A stretch of 64,000 nt of DNA from Brevibacillus brevis (GTDB lineage: Bacteria; Bacillota; Bacilli; Brevibacillales; Brevibacillaceae): assembly GCF_001039275.2 (NCBI RefSeq), contig NZ_CP030117.1:800001-864000 (forward strand). The letters are read 5' to 3'. The stretch's first letter is position 1, and each line of letters opens with the position of its first letter. Positions 50,401-60,059 of this stretch are shown piece by piece. The notes under the pieces are model-generated. The model had not been told where the DNA came from. It searched no databases and was given only the letters and a program-made list of their open reading frames with translations. The translations under genes and the position numbers were made by a program.

Positions 50401-51537
50401 TCAAGGCTTCAAAATGACTTTTATGCAATTGTCGGTTTTCGTATCGAACACTTCGTATCCACGCTTAGCTTCACTCAAAGGGATGACATGCGTAATGATG
50501 TCGCCTGGATCGACTTTGCCGGTGGTAATGAGCTCATACATATATGGCATGTAGTGGATCACAGGAGCTTGTCCGGAACGTATGTTGACATTGCGTTGCA
50601 TGATGTCTCCAAGAGGGAAGGCATTATAGCGCCCGCCATAAACACCGGTTATTTGGATCGTACCGCCTTTGCGGACTGCTTGGGTAGCGATGACAATTGC
50701 GCCCATAGCGCCTCCTTGCAGCTTCAAGCCACTCGCCAGAAACTCCAGAGCGGACATTTTTCCATCCATGCCAACCGCATCGATGACAACATCAGCACCG
50801 CCCTTCGTGATTTCTTTGAGGTAGTTGCCGATATTCTCCTTTTGCTCAAAGTTTACGATTTCAACGTTGTTTGTACGCTTTGCATGTTGCAGGCGGTAAT
50901 CGATATAATCAACTGCAATCACACGTTTTGCACCCTTCAGCCAACAAAACTTTTGCACTAGAAGACCTACTGGGCCGCAGCCGAGAACGATCACGGTATC
51001 TCCGTTCTTGACACCTGCGTTATCTACGCTCCAATAGGCAGTTGGCATGGCATCGGCAATCAAGCACAGCTTTTCATCTTCTGCTTCGCAGTTTTCGGGT
51101 AGCTTGAAATGGGTAAAGTTCGCAAAGGGGACCCGTAAATACTCAGCCTGTCCCCCAGGATAACCGCCCGTTGTACCGGAATATCCGAAAAAGCCACCCA
51201 TTTCCCCATTCTCGTTTGAATTGTCACATTGGCTTTCTAAATGGTTTTGGCAGTAAAAGCATTCGCCACAAGCAATCGTAAATGGAATGATGACACGGTC
51301 GCCCTTTTTCAGCTTGGTAACACCGGGGCCTACCTCTTCGACAATGCCCATTGGTTCGTGACCGATAATATAATCCTCTTGCAAATTGGGTATCATGCCA
51401 TGAATTAAATGGAGATCAGATCCGCATATGGCGGTGCTTGTCAATTTCACGATCATATCATCGGGCTTTTCCATCTTCGGATCGGGTACCTCTTTTACCA
51501 CTACGTTTTTAATGCCTTGGTATGTAACAGCTTTCAT
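50401..51537 (-). CDS. adhB: Zinc-dependent alcohol dehydrogenase (AdhB-like)
   Basis: 378 residues of the medium-chain dehydrogenase family, near formaldehyde and glutathione-independent dehydrogenases. Catalytic zinc ligands in CGSDLHLIHG and GHEP; structural zinc Cys in CGECFYCQNHLESQC; NAD-binding VLGCGPVGLLV and VDYIDYRL. GGAGGAA precedes the ATG. It sits in the middle of four CotF-type coat genes, as in B. subtilis, which suggests a role in or on the developing spore; the substrate is unknown. Confidence 0.93.
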   Translation of the reverse strand: MKAVTYQGIKNVVVKEVPDPKMEKPDDMIVKLTSTAICGSDLHLIHGMIPNLQEDYIIGHEPMGIVEEVGPGVTKLKKGDRVIIPFTIACGECFYCQNHLESQCDNSNENGEMGGFFGYSGTTGGYPGGQAEYLRVPFANFTHFKLPENCEAEDEKLCLIADAMPTAYWSVDNAGVKNGDTVIVLGCGPVGLLVQKFCWLKGAKRVIAVDYIDYRLQHAKRTNNVEIVNFEQKENIGNYLKEITKGGADVVIDAVGMDGKMSALEFLASGLKLQGGAMGAIVIATQAVRKGGTIQITGVYGGRYNAFPLGDIMQRNVNIRSGQAPVIHYMPYMYELITTGKVDPGDIITHVIPLSEAKRGYEVFDTKTDNCIKVILKP

Positions 51538-51552
51538 CGATAAGTTCCTCCA

Positions 51553-51924
51553 TCACTGGTGTTCATCTGGTGTCCGATCGAACATGCCTTTTCGCGAGGT
51601 ATCCTCAGGGAAGAGGTTCATTTGCCCGATTTGGATCGTTTCCAAGGCCGAGAGGTGGTCTAGTTGATACTGTTCATGGAGCTCGTAGGGATGAAACCAC
51701 TTTTTCCTGAGCATCAACTCCGCGATTTCTTGATGGAGAGCAATTCCTTGATGGAGTTGTTTCCGCAATACGGATCTTGCTTCCGGAGTAACCGTTTCCG
51801 TCAGGGCGATTGCCGTGTTTCGGACGCCTTCTTTGGCACGAAGGAGGAAGTCCATCGCAAAAGTCATATCTGCCTTCTCCGGCATGTTTAACGCATTGAT
51901 CGGGTCTAGATAATCGTTGTTCAT
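51553..51924 (-). CDS. yraF: CotF-type spore coat protein (YraF-like)
   Basis: 123 residues. Coat_F pattern: [48 protein letters not shown] followed by [21 protein letters not shown] polar C-terminal tail (about 95-123) follows the domain, as in YraF. AAGGTGAG lies upstream of the ATG. It starts 13 bases after the preceding small coat gene and ends 15 bases before adhB. Confidence 0.9.
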   Translation of the reverse strand: MNNDYLDPINALNMPEKADMTFAMDFLLRAKEGVRNTAIALTETVTPEARSVLRKQLHQGIALHQEIAELMLRKKWFHPYELHEQYQLDHLSALETIQIGQMNLFPEDTSRKGMFDRTPDEHQ

Positions 51925-51937
51925 CGGATTCTCACCT

Positions 51938-52183
51938 TCAGTTTATGATGGGGGTCGGACGAGTTTGCGGAATCGGTGCCTGGAAGGGGGCGTTCTTGTA
52001 AATAGCTTGGAGCTCAGCGATTGCTTGAATGGATTGCTCTACATCTTTTTGCATTAACGCCCGCAAATCCTGATCGAATACAATGCCTTGCATCAGCTTG
52101 GATTTGGCGAGGCAGAGTGTTTTGAAGTTAAGTACTTCATGAATATCCAGTGATTCATGGGCAGCCAGCGTCTGTTTATTCAA
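51938..52183 (-). CDS. yraG: Small CotF-related spore coat protein (YraG-like)
   Basis: 81 residues from a TTG at 52183 with GGAGG 8 bases upstream. N-terminal coat F half-module: [56 protein letters not shown], then a Pro-rich tail ([11 protein letters not shown]). It is the first gene of the operon; no clear sporulation sigma-factor promoter could be read upstream. Confidence 0.87.
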   Translation of the reverse strand: MNKQTLAAHESLDIHEVLNFKTLCLAKSKLMQGIVFDQDLRALMQKDVEQSIQAIAELQAIYKNAPFQAPIPQTRPTPIIN

Positions 52184-52242
52184 CGCGCAACCCTCCTTTT
52201 GGGCGTTTTAACAGTTTTATTCTGTCCTTTGTGTTTCTTGGT

Positions 52243-52284
52243 ATTCGAAAGAAGAATTCTGCCGACAAGTAGAATTTTTCGAAT
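52243..52284. repeat. Inverted repeat between divergent coat operon and ROK kinase gene
   Basis: ATTCGAAA (52243-52250) with TTTCGAAT (52277-52284), and inside them AATTCT (52255-52260) with AGAATT (52271-52276). The loop is 10 bases. It lies about 60 bases upstream of the coat operon and 110 upstream of the kinase, where it could be an operator. Confidence 0.5.
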
Positions 52285-52393
52285 AATCTGGACGAAAGGG
52301 AGGGGGTGTGCTACAAATAAAGCTAAGTTGAATTTATAAAGTCATTGGAGAAATTAATGAGGGGTAGTAATGGTGAACGAAGGAGAGACGAGC

Positions 52394-53368
52394 ATGACAA
52401 AAGATGAATATGCGATTGGGCTGGATCTGGGCGGGACCAAAATCTTGGCTGGTTTGGTTGATCGTAGAGGCAGGATCATCGCACAAAAGCTGCTGCCAAC
52501 CATCGCGGAAGATGGGGAAAAGGCAGTGATCGAAAGGGTGCTTTCTGCCATTCACGATGTCCTGTCAGAAAGCGGCATCGATCTCGAAAAAGTAAGCGGT
52601 GTAGGCATTGCTTCAGCTGGTGTGATTAACAGCGAGAGCGGCGAGGTCATTTTTGCGAGCAATCTGGGTTGGCGAAATGTACCGATTGGCAAGTTGATCG
52701 GGCAAAGGTTCGGATTGCCTGTCCGACTGTTCAACGACGCGAATGCGGCTGCAATTGCAGAGTGGCTATGGGGCGCAGGTGTCGGTACACGAAATATGAT
52801 TTACGTTACGGTCAGCACAGGGGTAGGGGCAGGGATCATCAGTGATGGTCGGCTGGTTTCAGGTAGAGATGGGAGCGCGGGAGAATTTGGTCATATCTCG
52901 ATCGATTGGAATGGACCGTCATGTCGCTGTGGAAATCGCGGATGTCTGGAAAATTACGCTTCCGGTACTGCCATCGAAAACAGCGCCCGTCAAAAGCTGA
53001 CAACTGCAAAGGAGCCTGTCATCGATCGATTCCTTGTGGAAAATGGCGAGCTGACGGCAAAAGTGATCAGTGAAGCTGCGCTTGCAGGAGATCCATTTTT
53101 CGCGCAAATCGTAAAGCAAGCCGGGTTTTTCTTAGGTATAGGAGCCGCTAATCTGATCTATTTGTTTAATCCGGAGGTTATCGTCTTCGGAGGCGGGGTT
53201 ATGAACGCTTCTGCATTATTGCTTCCCGAAATCGAAAAGAGCATGAGGGATAGATGCATAGCTGGATTGGCGGAGAAAGTGCGGGTGGTTACGAGTCATA
53301 TCGGGATAGAAGCTGGAGTGATGGGAGCGGCAGGGGGAATATTCGAAAAACCTTATTGCAAAAATTAA
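52394..53368 (+). CDS. ROK family sugar kinase
   Basis: 324 residues. ATP-binding DLGGTK near the N-terminus, the catalytic Asp in RLFNDANAAAIAEW, the GxGxG-type VSTGVGAGII, and the ROK zinc site GHISIDW.. CRCGNRGCLE. This set matches glucokinase, N-acetylglucosamine or fructokinase members; there is no HTH, so it is an enzyme and not a repressor. The ATG at 52394 follows GAAGGAGA. It heads the locus of Gfo/Idh enzymes and a Dpp-type importer and probably phosphorylates the sugar released there. Confidence 0.92.
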   Translation: MTKDEYAIGLDLGGTKILAGLVDRRGRIIAQKLLPTIAEDGEKAVIERVLSAIHDVLSESGIDLEKVSGVGIASAGVINSESGEVIFASNLGWRNVPIGKLIGQRFGLPVRLFNDANAAAIAEWLWGAGVGTRNMIYVTVSTGVGAGIISDGRLVSGRDGSAGEFGHISIDWNGPSCRCGNRGCLENYASGTAIENSARQKLTTAKEPVIDRFLVENGELTAKVISEAALAGDPFFAQIVKQAGFFLGIGAANLIYLFNPEVIVFGGGVMNASALLLPEIEKSMRDRCIAGLAEKVRVVTSHIGIEAGVMGAAGGIFEKPYCKN

Positions 53369-53446
53369 AACAATTTTGTATCATCTTATTAATTACTCCA
53401 CTGAAAAAACTAATTAAAAATGAGAAGCAAGGAGGAAGACAACATC

Positions 53447-54511
53447 ATGGCAAAAGTGAGAGTTGCGGTGATTGGTGCAGGATCAATTTCAGACATGCAC
53501 TTGCAATCGTACCAGCAAAACGAGCGTACAGAAATTCGTGCCGTCGTGGACTTCAACGAGGAGCGCGCTCGGGAAAAAGCACAGAAGTACGAGGCCGAGA
53601 CCTACTACAGCAAGCTTGAGGATGTTCTCGCAGATGAACAGGTGGACGCAGTGAGTATTTGTACATGGAACAACACGCATGCAGATATTGCCATCGCTGC
53701 TCTTAGAGCGGGTAAGCACGTGCTTTTGGAAAAGCCTTTAAGTACAACAGTTGAAAGCGCTCTCCTGATAGAAAAGGCCGTAAAAGAGAGTGGCAAGCTG
53801 CTCCAGGTGGGCTTTGTGAGAAGGTACGATACGAATGCGCAATTGCTCAAGCAGTTCATCGAGGCGGGCGAGCTGGGTGACATTTATTACGCGAAGGCAT
53901 CCTGTCTGCGCCGTTTGGGCAATCCGGGAGGTTGGTTCGCTGACAAGGACAGATCTGGCGGAGGTCCACTCATCGATCTCGGCGTGCATGTCATTGATCT
54001 GTGCTGGTACTTGATGGGCTGCCCAAAAGTAACGACCGTCAGCGGCAATACATACAACAAGCTGGGCAATCGCGCTAACGTCAAAAATCTCTCCTTTTAC
54101 AAAGCCGCTGACTACGACCCTTCCCAAAACACCGTGGAGGATATGGCCAATGCACTCATTCGCTTTGAAAACGGAGCGTCGCTTTTCGTCGATGTGAGCT
54201 ATACACTGCATGCGAAAAAAGACGAGCTGGCCGTCAAGCTGTACGGGGACAAGGGAGGCGCAGAGGTGGAGCCAGAGCTTTCCATCATTGCAGAAAAGCA
54301 TGACACGATCCTGAATGTCAGCCCGCAGATGGATAAACTATCGTTTGATTTCAAGCGAGGCTTCCAAAATGAGATCGATCACTTCATCGCAAGCCTATTA
54401 GGTGAAAAAGAAACGCTCAGCCCTGTACAGGACGGCGTGGAGATGATGAAGATTCTGTGCGGCATTTACGAATCAGCTGCGACCGGAAGAGAAATCGTAT
54501 TTACCCGATAA
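53447..54511 (+). CDS. Gfo/Idh/MocA family oxidoreductase
   Basis: 354 residues. NAD(P)-binding VIGAGSISDMH, catalytic Lys in the EKP motif (95-97, LLEKPLST), and the C-terminal GGWFADKDRSGGGPLIDLGVHVIDLCWYLMG segment with the usual Asp and His. The closest general type is myo-inositol dehydrogenase-like enzymes that oxidise a sugar or cyclitol hydroxyl. AGGAGG lies 11 bases before the ATG. It is 78 bases downstream of the ROK kinase, upstream of the importer. Confidence 0.92.
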   Translation: MAKVRVAVIGAGSISDMHLQSYQQNERTEIRAVVDFNEERAREKAQKYEAETYYSKLEDVLADEQVDAVSICTWNNTHADIAIAALRAGKHVLLEKPLSTTVESALLIEKAVKESGKLLQVGFVRRYDTNAQLLKQFIEAGELGDIYYAKASCLRRLGNPGGWFADKDRSGGGPLIDLGVHVIDLCWYLMGCPKVTTVSGNTYNKLGNRANVKNLSFYKAADYDPSQNTVEDMANALIRFENGASLFVDVSYTLHAKKDELAVKLYGDKGGAEVEPELSIIAEKHDTILNVSPQMDKLSFDFKRGFQNEIDHFIASLLGEKETLSPVQDGVEMMKILCGIYESAATGREIVFTR

Positions 54512-54583
54512 CCGGCAGGCAAGACCTATCCATGGACATCCAGATATCACCCATAGAGTAGATGAAGACAAGGGGGAAAAGAA

Positions 54584-56170
54584 ATGAAAAAAGCATCGTT
54601 TTTGCGAACAGCATCCGTCTTACTTTTTTCAGTGGCTTTACTTTTCGGATGTTCCAGTGGCGGTGGCAGTGGTAGTGGAACTTCGGCAGCTTCCAATGGG
54701 GGGACAACGACGGGAGCGCCGCAAAAGGATCAGATGGTCATCGCCGTAAACGAAAACTTCATCACGATGGACCCGCAAAATACAGGGGATGCACTGTCAT
54801 CGGGTGTCCAAAGCGCAATGTTTGAAGGGCTTCTGATTTACGACAAGGATTTGAAGCTTATGCCGGGTTTATCGACTGAATATTCGGTGAATGAAGATGC
54901 GACAGAGTACACCTTCAAGCTCCGGCAAAACGTGAAGTTCCATGACGGCACACCATTCAATGCCGAAGCGGTCAAAATCAACTTCGATCGGATGAGCAAC
55001 AAAGACAACAACTTGAGAGCTTATCGAAACTACAAATACATCAAGTCCACAGAGGTTGTCGACGAGTACACAGTGAAAGTGACGCTGAACCAGCCGTTTT
55101 CCGCGATGATCAACAAGTTCACGACCGGAATCATCAGCCCGGCGGCTCTGGAAAAGTACGGCAAAGACATTACCAAAAATCCAGTCGGTACAGGTCCATA
55201 TAAATTCGTGGAATGGGTACAGGGTGACCATCTGACGGTAGAGCTGAATCCAGATCACTGGAACAAGGGTGCAGCCAAGGTCGGTAAAATCGTCTACAAG
55301 CCCGTTCCTGAAAACGGCTCCCGCGTAGCCATGCTGAAGACCGGTGAAGCCGATGTCATTTATCCGTTGCCGGAGCAGCAAGTAGAGACACTGAACGGAG
55401 CAGAGGGAGTAAAGGTAGAGCGCACACCTTCGACCATCACCAGGTATGTCTCGATCAATATGCTGAAAAAGCCGTTTGATGATCCGCGCGTTCGCCAAGC
55501 CATCAATCATGCAGTGGACAAGGACGCGTTCATTAAAGTCGTGAAATCCGGATACGGCGCACAACTGGAATCCGTGATGTCTCCGACGATTGCCCACTAC
55601 GCGAAGCAAGGCGCGTATGAATACAGCATCGAAAAAGCGAAGCAGCTTTTGAAAGAAGCAGGCTACGAGAACGGCTTCACAACGGACATTTGGGGAAATA
55701 CGAACTCGGATACGATGAAGGGCATGCAATTCATTCAGCAGCAATTGCAGAAGGTCGGCATCACCGTTGAAGTGAAATCGATGGAAGAAGCCACGCTGTC
55801 CGATGAAATCTACGGCATCAAGTCTCCAGAAGAAGCAAAAATGAACATGTGGTACGTTAGCTGGTCTTCCGCTGATCCAGACAATGCGATGCGTTCGTTG
55901 TTTAGCAGCGAAAACTTCCCGCCAGCGGGAGCGAACACGGCTTTCTACAAAAATAACCTCGTCGACCAAAGTATCAAGGAAGCGACACAATCGTCAGACC
56001 AAGACAAGCAAAAGCAGCTATATGGTGTCGTGCAAGAACATGTGTTTAAAGATGCACCATGGATTTTCCTCGCAGTCGATGAAATCTTGTACGGAAAACG
56101 TGCGAACGTGAATGGTGTTTATATCACACCGAGTGGCGGCATCTATGTAAGAGAAGCGGCGTTCCAATAA
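54584..56170 (+). CDS. Dpp/Opp-type ABC transporter, substrate-binding lipoprotein
   Basis: 528 residues. Lipobox LLFGCSS with Cys23, then a Gly/Ser/Thr linker and an SBP_bac_5 domain (LMPGLSTEYSVNEDATEYTFKLRQNVKFHDGTPFNAEAVKINFDR is its hallmark region; NPVGTGPYKFVEWVQGD and DDPRVRQAINHAVDK follow). AAGGGGGAAAAG precedes the ATG. The family binds peptides, nickel, glutathione or, in several soil bacteria, oligosaccharides. The neighbouring sugar enzymes make a sugar or glycoside ligand likely here. Confidence 0.93.
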   Translation: MKKASFLRTASVLLFSVALLFGCSSGGGSGSGTSAASNGGTTTGAPQKDQMVIAVNENFITMDPQNTGDALSSGVQSAMFEGLLIYDKDLKLMPGLSTEYSVNEDATEYTFKLRQNVKFHDGTPFNAEAVKINFDRMSNKDNNLRAYRNYKYIKSTEVVDEYTVKVTLNQPFSAMINKFTTGIISPAALEKYGKDITKNPVGTGPYKFVEWVQGDHLTVELNPDHWNKGAAKVGKIVYKPVPENGSRVAMLKTGEADVIYPLPEQQVETLNGAEGVKVERTPSTITRYVSINMLKKPFDDPRVRQAINHAVDKDAFIKVVKSGYGAQLESVMSPTIAHYAKQGAYEYSIEKAKQLLKEAGYENGFTTDIWGNTNSDTMKGMQFIQQQLQKVGITVEVKSMEEATLSDEIYGIKSPEEAKMNMWYVSWSSADPDNAMRSLFSSENFPPAGANTAFYKNNLVDQSIKEATQSSDQDKQKQLYGVVQEHVFKDAPWIFLAVDEILYGKRANVNGVYITPSGGIYVREAAFQ

Positions 56171-56176
56171 TACTTG

Positions 56177-56220
56177 AAGCAGCGTTCGGGCATTGTCTGC
56201 CGCTGGGCGCTGCTTTTCTT
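56177..56220 (+). terminator. Partial terminator between binding protein and permease genes
   Basis: AAGCAGCG (56177-56184) / CGCTGCTT (56208-56215) with a GC-rich interior, then TTCTTTT, directly followed by the permease ribosome binding site. Such attenuators allow more binding protein than permease to be made. Confidence 0.7.
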
Positions 56221-56237
56221 TTAGGAGGAACCGTACC

Positions 56238-57161
56238 ATGTTCCGTTATATCGTGAAGAGACTCATCGAGATCATCCCGATTATTTTTGTCGTGTCGTTG
56301 CTTATTTTCTTCTTTATCCATCTGGTTCCGGGTGATCCTGTCCGCTTGGCGGCGGGAAAAGAAGCGACCTTGGAAGAGATCGAGCGGGTGCGTCAGGAGC
56401 TGGGCTTGGATAAGCCATTGCTGACCCAGTACGTCAACTACATGCAAAACCTCGTGACAGGAAATTTGGGACACTCCTTGAAGACGGGGCTTCCCATTAG
56501 CGATATGTTTGAAAACCGTTTTTCCGTAACGATGACGTTGACATTTTTGAGCCTGGGCTGGGCTTTGGTGCTCGGTCTGCTGATTGGGACCATCTCTGCT
56601 GTTTTCCGCAATAAATGGCCGGATTACGTAGGGATGCTGACGGCGATTTCCGGCATTTCCTTGCCTGGATTTTGGCTGGGGCTCATTCTCATACAAGTTT
56701 TTTCTGTCACGCTGGGCTGGTTTCCCACAGGTGGGGTCGAGAGCTGGAAAAGCTACGTGCTTCCTTCGTTAACCTTAGGGGCAGGAATCATGTCGATGCT
56801 GGCCCGTTTTACACGGTCCTCCCTGCTCGAAACATTAAAGGAAGATTTTATCCGAACAGGTCGGGCAAAAGGGTTGAAGGAATCCGTAGTCGTTCGCAAG
56901 CACGCTTTGAAAAACTCAATGATTCCGGTCGTGACCATCGCCGGATTGCAATTCGGCTTTTTGCTGGGCGGATCGGTTGTCGTAGAGACGGTGTTTAGCA
57001 TTCCGGGTATGGGGCGTCTGTTGATCGATTCCATTGCTTTTCGCGATTATCCGGTCGTACAGGCAGTCATTCTGTTGTTTTCACTGGAGTTCATTCTCGT
57101 GAATCTGCTGGTAGACATCTTGTACAAGGCACTGAATCCGAAAATCCGTTATGACAGCTAA
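56238..57161 (+). CDS. Dpp/Opp-type ABC transporter permease (DppB-like)
   Basis: 307 residues with six helices. N-terminal FRYIVKRLIEIIPIIFVVSLLIFFFIHLVPGDP is the DppB start; the EAA loop reads EDFIRTGRAKGLKESVVVRKHALKN. AGGAGG precedes the ATG at 56238; the open frame before it overlaps the attenuator. It pairs with the DppC-like permease 19 bases downstream. Confidence 0.94.
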   Translation: MFRYIVKRLIEIIPIIFVVSLLIFFFIHLVPGDPVRLAAGKEATLEEIERVRQELGLDKPLLTQYVNYMQNLVTGNLGHSLKTGLPISDMFENRFSVTMTLTFLSLGWALVLGLLIGTISAVFRNKWPDYVGMLTAISGISLPGFWLGLILIQVFSVTLGWFPTGGVESWKSYVLPSLTLGAGIMSMLARFTRSSLLETLKEDFIRTGRAKGLKESVVVRKHALKNSMIPVVTIAGLQFGFLLGGSVVVETVFSIPGMGRLLIDSIAFRDYPVVQAVILLFSLEFILVNLLVDILYKALNPKIRYDS

Positions 57162-57180
57162 TGGCAAGGAGGTGACGTAA

Positions 57181-58071
57181 ATGGAGGTAGTAAAAGAAAT
57201 CGGGCAAAACGTTATAGTTCCCACTGAAAAGAAATCCCGAGCCCGCGAGTTTTGGAAGAAGTGGAAGAAGCAAAAGACAGCATTCTGGGCAGGGTTTTTT
57301 ATCTTGTTTTTGTTTGTGATCGCGCTCTTTGGCCCGTGGATCGCGCCGTATGATCCGTACGAGCCGAACTATGATGTGACGTTGCAAACTCCATCCATGG
57401 AGCATTGGGCAGGGACAGATGAATACGGACGAGATATTTTGAGCCGCATCATCGTAGGAACGGGAATCTCTCTTGGCGTCAGCTTTTCCTCTGTGCTGGT
57501 CGGCGCAGTGGTTGGAACCGTATTAGGCTTGATTAGCGGATATTACGGCGGGTGGCTGGATCGCCTCATCATGCGGTGGAGTGACGTCATGTTCGCTTTT
57601 CCCGATTTGCTACTCGCAATCGCCATCGTTGCGATCCTCGGCCCGGGATTAACGAATGTCGTCGTAGCAGTCGCGGTGTTCAGTATTCCATCGTTTGCTC
57701 GTTTGATCCGCGGCAATACATTGGCTGCCAAGGAAGCGGTGTTTGTAGAAGCAGCGCGGTCCATGGGGGCAAAAAGTAGCCGGATTATTTTTCGGCACAT
57801 CTTTCCAGAGACCGTCTCCAGTATGATCGTCTTTTTTTCCATGCGGATCGGTACCTCAATTTTGGCGGCATCCAGTCTCAGCTTTCTCGGTCTGGGGGCT
57901 GCGCCCGAGAGTCCCGACTGGGGAGCGATGCTCAGTATGGGGCGTGATTATCTCGCCACTTCTCCTCATGTGGTCATCATTCCCGGGATTGCGATCTTTT
58001 TGACCGTGCTGGCGTTCAACCTCGTTGGGGATGGCCTGCGCGATATTTTGGACCCGAAAACGAAGAACTAA
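57181..58071 (+). CDS. Dpp/Opp-type ABC transporter permease (DppC-like)
   Basis: 296 residues. N-terminal cytoplasmic tail of about 30 residues (the OppC_N region: WKKQKTAFWAGFFILFLFVIALFGPWIAPYDP), the GTDEYGRDILSRIIVGT motif of DppC proteins, and the EAA loop EAARSMGAKSSRIIFRHIFPE. Six helices. GGAGGTGACG precedes the ATG. Confidence 0.94.
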   Translation: MEVVKEIGQNVIVPTEKKSRAREFWKKWKKQKTAFWAGFFILFLFVIALFGPWIAPYDPYEPNYDVTLQTPSMEHWAGTDEYGRDILSRIIVGTGISLGVSFSSVLVGAVVGTVLGLISGYYGGWLDRLIMRWSDVMFAFPDLLLAIAIVAILGPGLTNVVVAVAVFSIPSFARLIRGNTLAAKEAVFVEAARSMGAKSSRIIFRHIFPETVSSMIVFFSMRIGTSILAASSLSFLGLGAAPESPDWGAMLSMGRDYLATSPHVVIIPGIAIFLTVLAFNLVGDGLRDILDPKTKN

Positions 58072-58089
58072 ACGAGGGAGATGGGGCAG

Positions 58090-59082
58090 ATGAGTGAGAA
58101 CATCATTGAAGTAAAGCATCTGCAAACACAATTTACGAGAGACAACCAGAAGACAGTCGTCCTCGATCATGTCAGCTTTCATATAAAAAAAGGCGAAGTG
58201 CTCGGACTGGTTGGCGAATCGGGCTGCGGCAAGAGCGTGACCTCCTTGTCGATCATGCGCCTGTTCAAGGACACGACTGGTGAGATTACCAACGGAGAGA
58301 TTGTTTACAACGGTACGAATCTTCTTTCGATTTCGGAGAGTGATATGCGCCGTATTCGCGGAAAAGAAATCTCGATGATTTTTCAGGAGCCGATGACCTC
58401 GCTCAACCCGGTGATGAAAATCGGAGAGCAATTGATGGAAGCCATTCGTTTGCATCTCGGCTACTCCGACCAAAAGGCGCGAGAACAAGCAGTGAGCATG
58501 CTGACAAAGGTGGGCATTCCGCGACCAAGCGAAATTATGGGGGAGTATCCGCATCAGCTCTCTGGCGGTATGCGACAGCGCATCATGATTGCGATGGCGA
58601 TGTCCTGCAATCCCAACCTGTTGATCGCCGATGAGCCAACGACGGCACTCGATGTGACGATTCAAGCCCAAATCCTCGATGTCATGAAGCAACTTCAGGC
58701 TGACGAGCACATGTCGATGCTGTTGATCACGCACGATCTCGGCGTCGTGGCAGAGATGTGCAACCGTGTTGTGGTCATGTACGCAGGGCGTGTCGTGGAG
58801 GAAGCATCTGTTTACGACTTGTTCGACGAACCCAAGCATCCGTATACCAAAGGCTTGATTGGCTCTGTCCCTAAAATCGGGCAGAAGCGCGCACGGCTGG
58901 ATTCGGTTCCGGGGAACGTACCGACACCAAGCAATATGCCGAAGGGCTGCAAGTTTGCTCCGCGCTGCAAGGATGTCATGCCTGTTTGTTGGGAAAAGGA
59001 GCCCGCCATTACGACGGTGGGAGAAGAACGTTCTTGCCGCTGCTGGCTCTATCAAGAGGAAGGTAGGGATGTTCATGTCTAA
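58090..59082 (+). CDS. Dpp/Opp-type ABC transporter ATPase (DppD-like)
   Basis: 330 residues. Walker [11 protein letters not shown]-loop [11 protein letters not shown], signature [14 protein letters not shown], Walker [14 protein letters not shown], switch His in [13 protein letters not shown]. The C-terminal oligo_HPY region has the Cys cluster [19 protein letters not shown] of this family. The ATG at 58090 lies 9 bases after GAGGGAG; the ATG at 58081 abuts that site. It overlaps the next ATPase gene. Confidence 0.94.
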   Translation: MSENIIEVKHLQTQFTRDNQKTVVLDHVSFHIKKGEVLGLVGESGCGKSVTSLSIMRLFKDTTGEITNGEIVYNGTNLLSISESDMRRIRGKEISMIFQEPMTSLNPVMKIGEQLMEAIRLHLGYSDQKAREQAVSMLTKVGIPRPSEIMGEYPHQLSGGMRQRIMIAMAMSCNPNLLIADEPTTALDVTIQAQILDVMKQLQADEHMSMLLITHDLGVVAEMCNRVVVMYAGRVVEEASVYDLFDEPKHPYTKGLIGSVPKIGQKRARLDSVPGNVPTPSNMPKGCKFAPRCKDVMPVCWEKEPAITTVGEERSCRCWLYQEEGRDVHV

Positions 59083-60037
59083 ATCACTGGTCGTGGTAGA
59101 CGGTATCAAAAAAACGTTCCCGATTGATAGTGGTCTATTCAGCAGCAAAAAAAGTGTAAAGGCAGTAAATCACGTTTCGTTCGAGATCAAGGAAGGCGAG
59201 ACGTTCAGTCTGGTCGGAGAAAGCGGCTGTGGCAAGTCGACGACAGGGCGCTTGGTCACACGACTTTTGATGCCAGATGAGGGCAAGATTTGGATCCAAG
59301 GGGAAGAAATCTCCAAGATGAACGAAACGAAGCTACGGGAAGTGCGCAAGCAGGTACAGATGGTTTTTCAGGACCCGTACGCCTCACTGAATCCGCGGAT
59401 GAAAATTCGCGATGTGGTAGCAGAGCCTCTCCTCATTCATACGAAGCTGTCTGCCCTGGAGCGTGATCGGATTGTCGCTGAAATGCTCGAGGTCGTCGGG
59501 CTCTCCAGCTATCATGCGGAGAAATTCGCCCATGAATTCAGCGGAGGGCAACGGCAACGTATCGGAATCGCTCGTGCCCTGATTTTGAAGCCGAAGCTGA
59601 TCGTCGCGGATGAGCCAGTCTCTGCTCTTGATGTGTCGATTCAATCGCAAATCTTGAATTTGCTAAAAGATTTGCAGGAAGAATTTCATTTGACCTATTT
59701 GTTTATTTCCCACGATTTGAGCGTGGTCGAGCATATTAGCGACAAGATCGGTGTGATGTATTTGGGGAGTCTCGTCGAATCCGGCCCGAAGGAAACGATT
59801 TTTGCGAATCCCGGGCATCCGTATACAAAAGCGCTGCTCTCTTCGGTTCCGATTCCTGATCCGCGGGCAAAGCGGGAGAGGATTATTTTGCAGGGAGATG
59901 TGCCGAGCCCGGTGAATCCGCCGTCAGGCTGTCTGTTTCATACGCGCTGTCCGTTCGTGATGGACATATGCAAGACCACAGCACCTGCATTGCGGGTAGC
60001 GGCAGACCGAGAGCATTTTGTCGCCTGCCATTTGTGA
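59075..60037 (+). CDS. Dpp/Opp-type ABC transporter ATPase (DppF-like)
   Basis: 320 residues. Walker [11 protein letters not shown]-loop FQDPYASLNPRM, signature FSGGQRQRIGIARA, Walker B LIVADEPVSALDV, switch His in FISHDLSVVEHI, and the C-terminal Cys pair CLFHTRCPFVMDIC. The ATG at 59075 is inside the end of the DppD-like gene; an in-frame ATG at 59069 is also possible. It completes the five-gene importer. Confidence 0.94.
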   Translation: MSKSLVVVDGIKKTFPIDSGLFSSKKSVKAVNHVSFEIKEGETFSLVGESGCGKSTTGRLVTRLLMPDEGKIWIQGEEISKMNETKLREVRKQVQMVFQDPYASLNPRMKIRDVVAEPLLIHTKLSALERDRIVAEMLEVVGLSSYHAEKFAHEFSGGQRQRIGIARALILKPKLIVADEPVSALDVSIQSQILNLLKDLQEEFHLTYLFISHDLSVVEHISDKIGVMYLGSLVESGPKETIFANPGHPYTKALLSSVPIPDPRAKRERIILQGDVPSPVNPPSGCLFHTRCPFVMDICKTTAPALRVAADREHFVACHL

Positions 60038-60059
60038 TTTGAAAAAAAGGGATGGTTAC

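Noticed and set aside
57856-59148. 430-codon minus-strand frame across the Dpp genes
   Set aside because: It spans two unrelated sense genes and their junction, which a real gene would not do, and is a by-product of their codon use.
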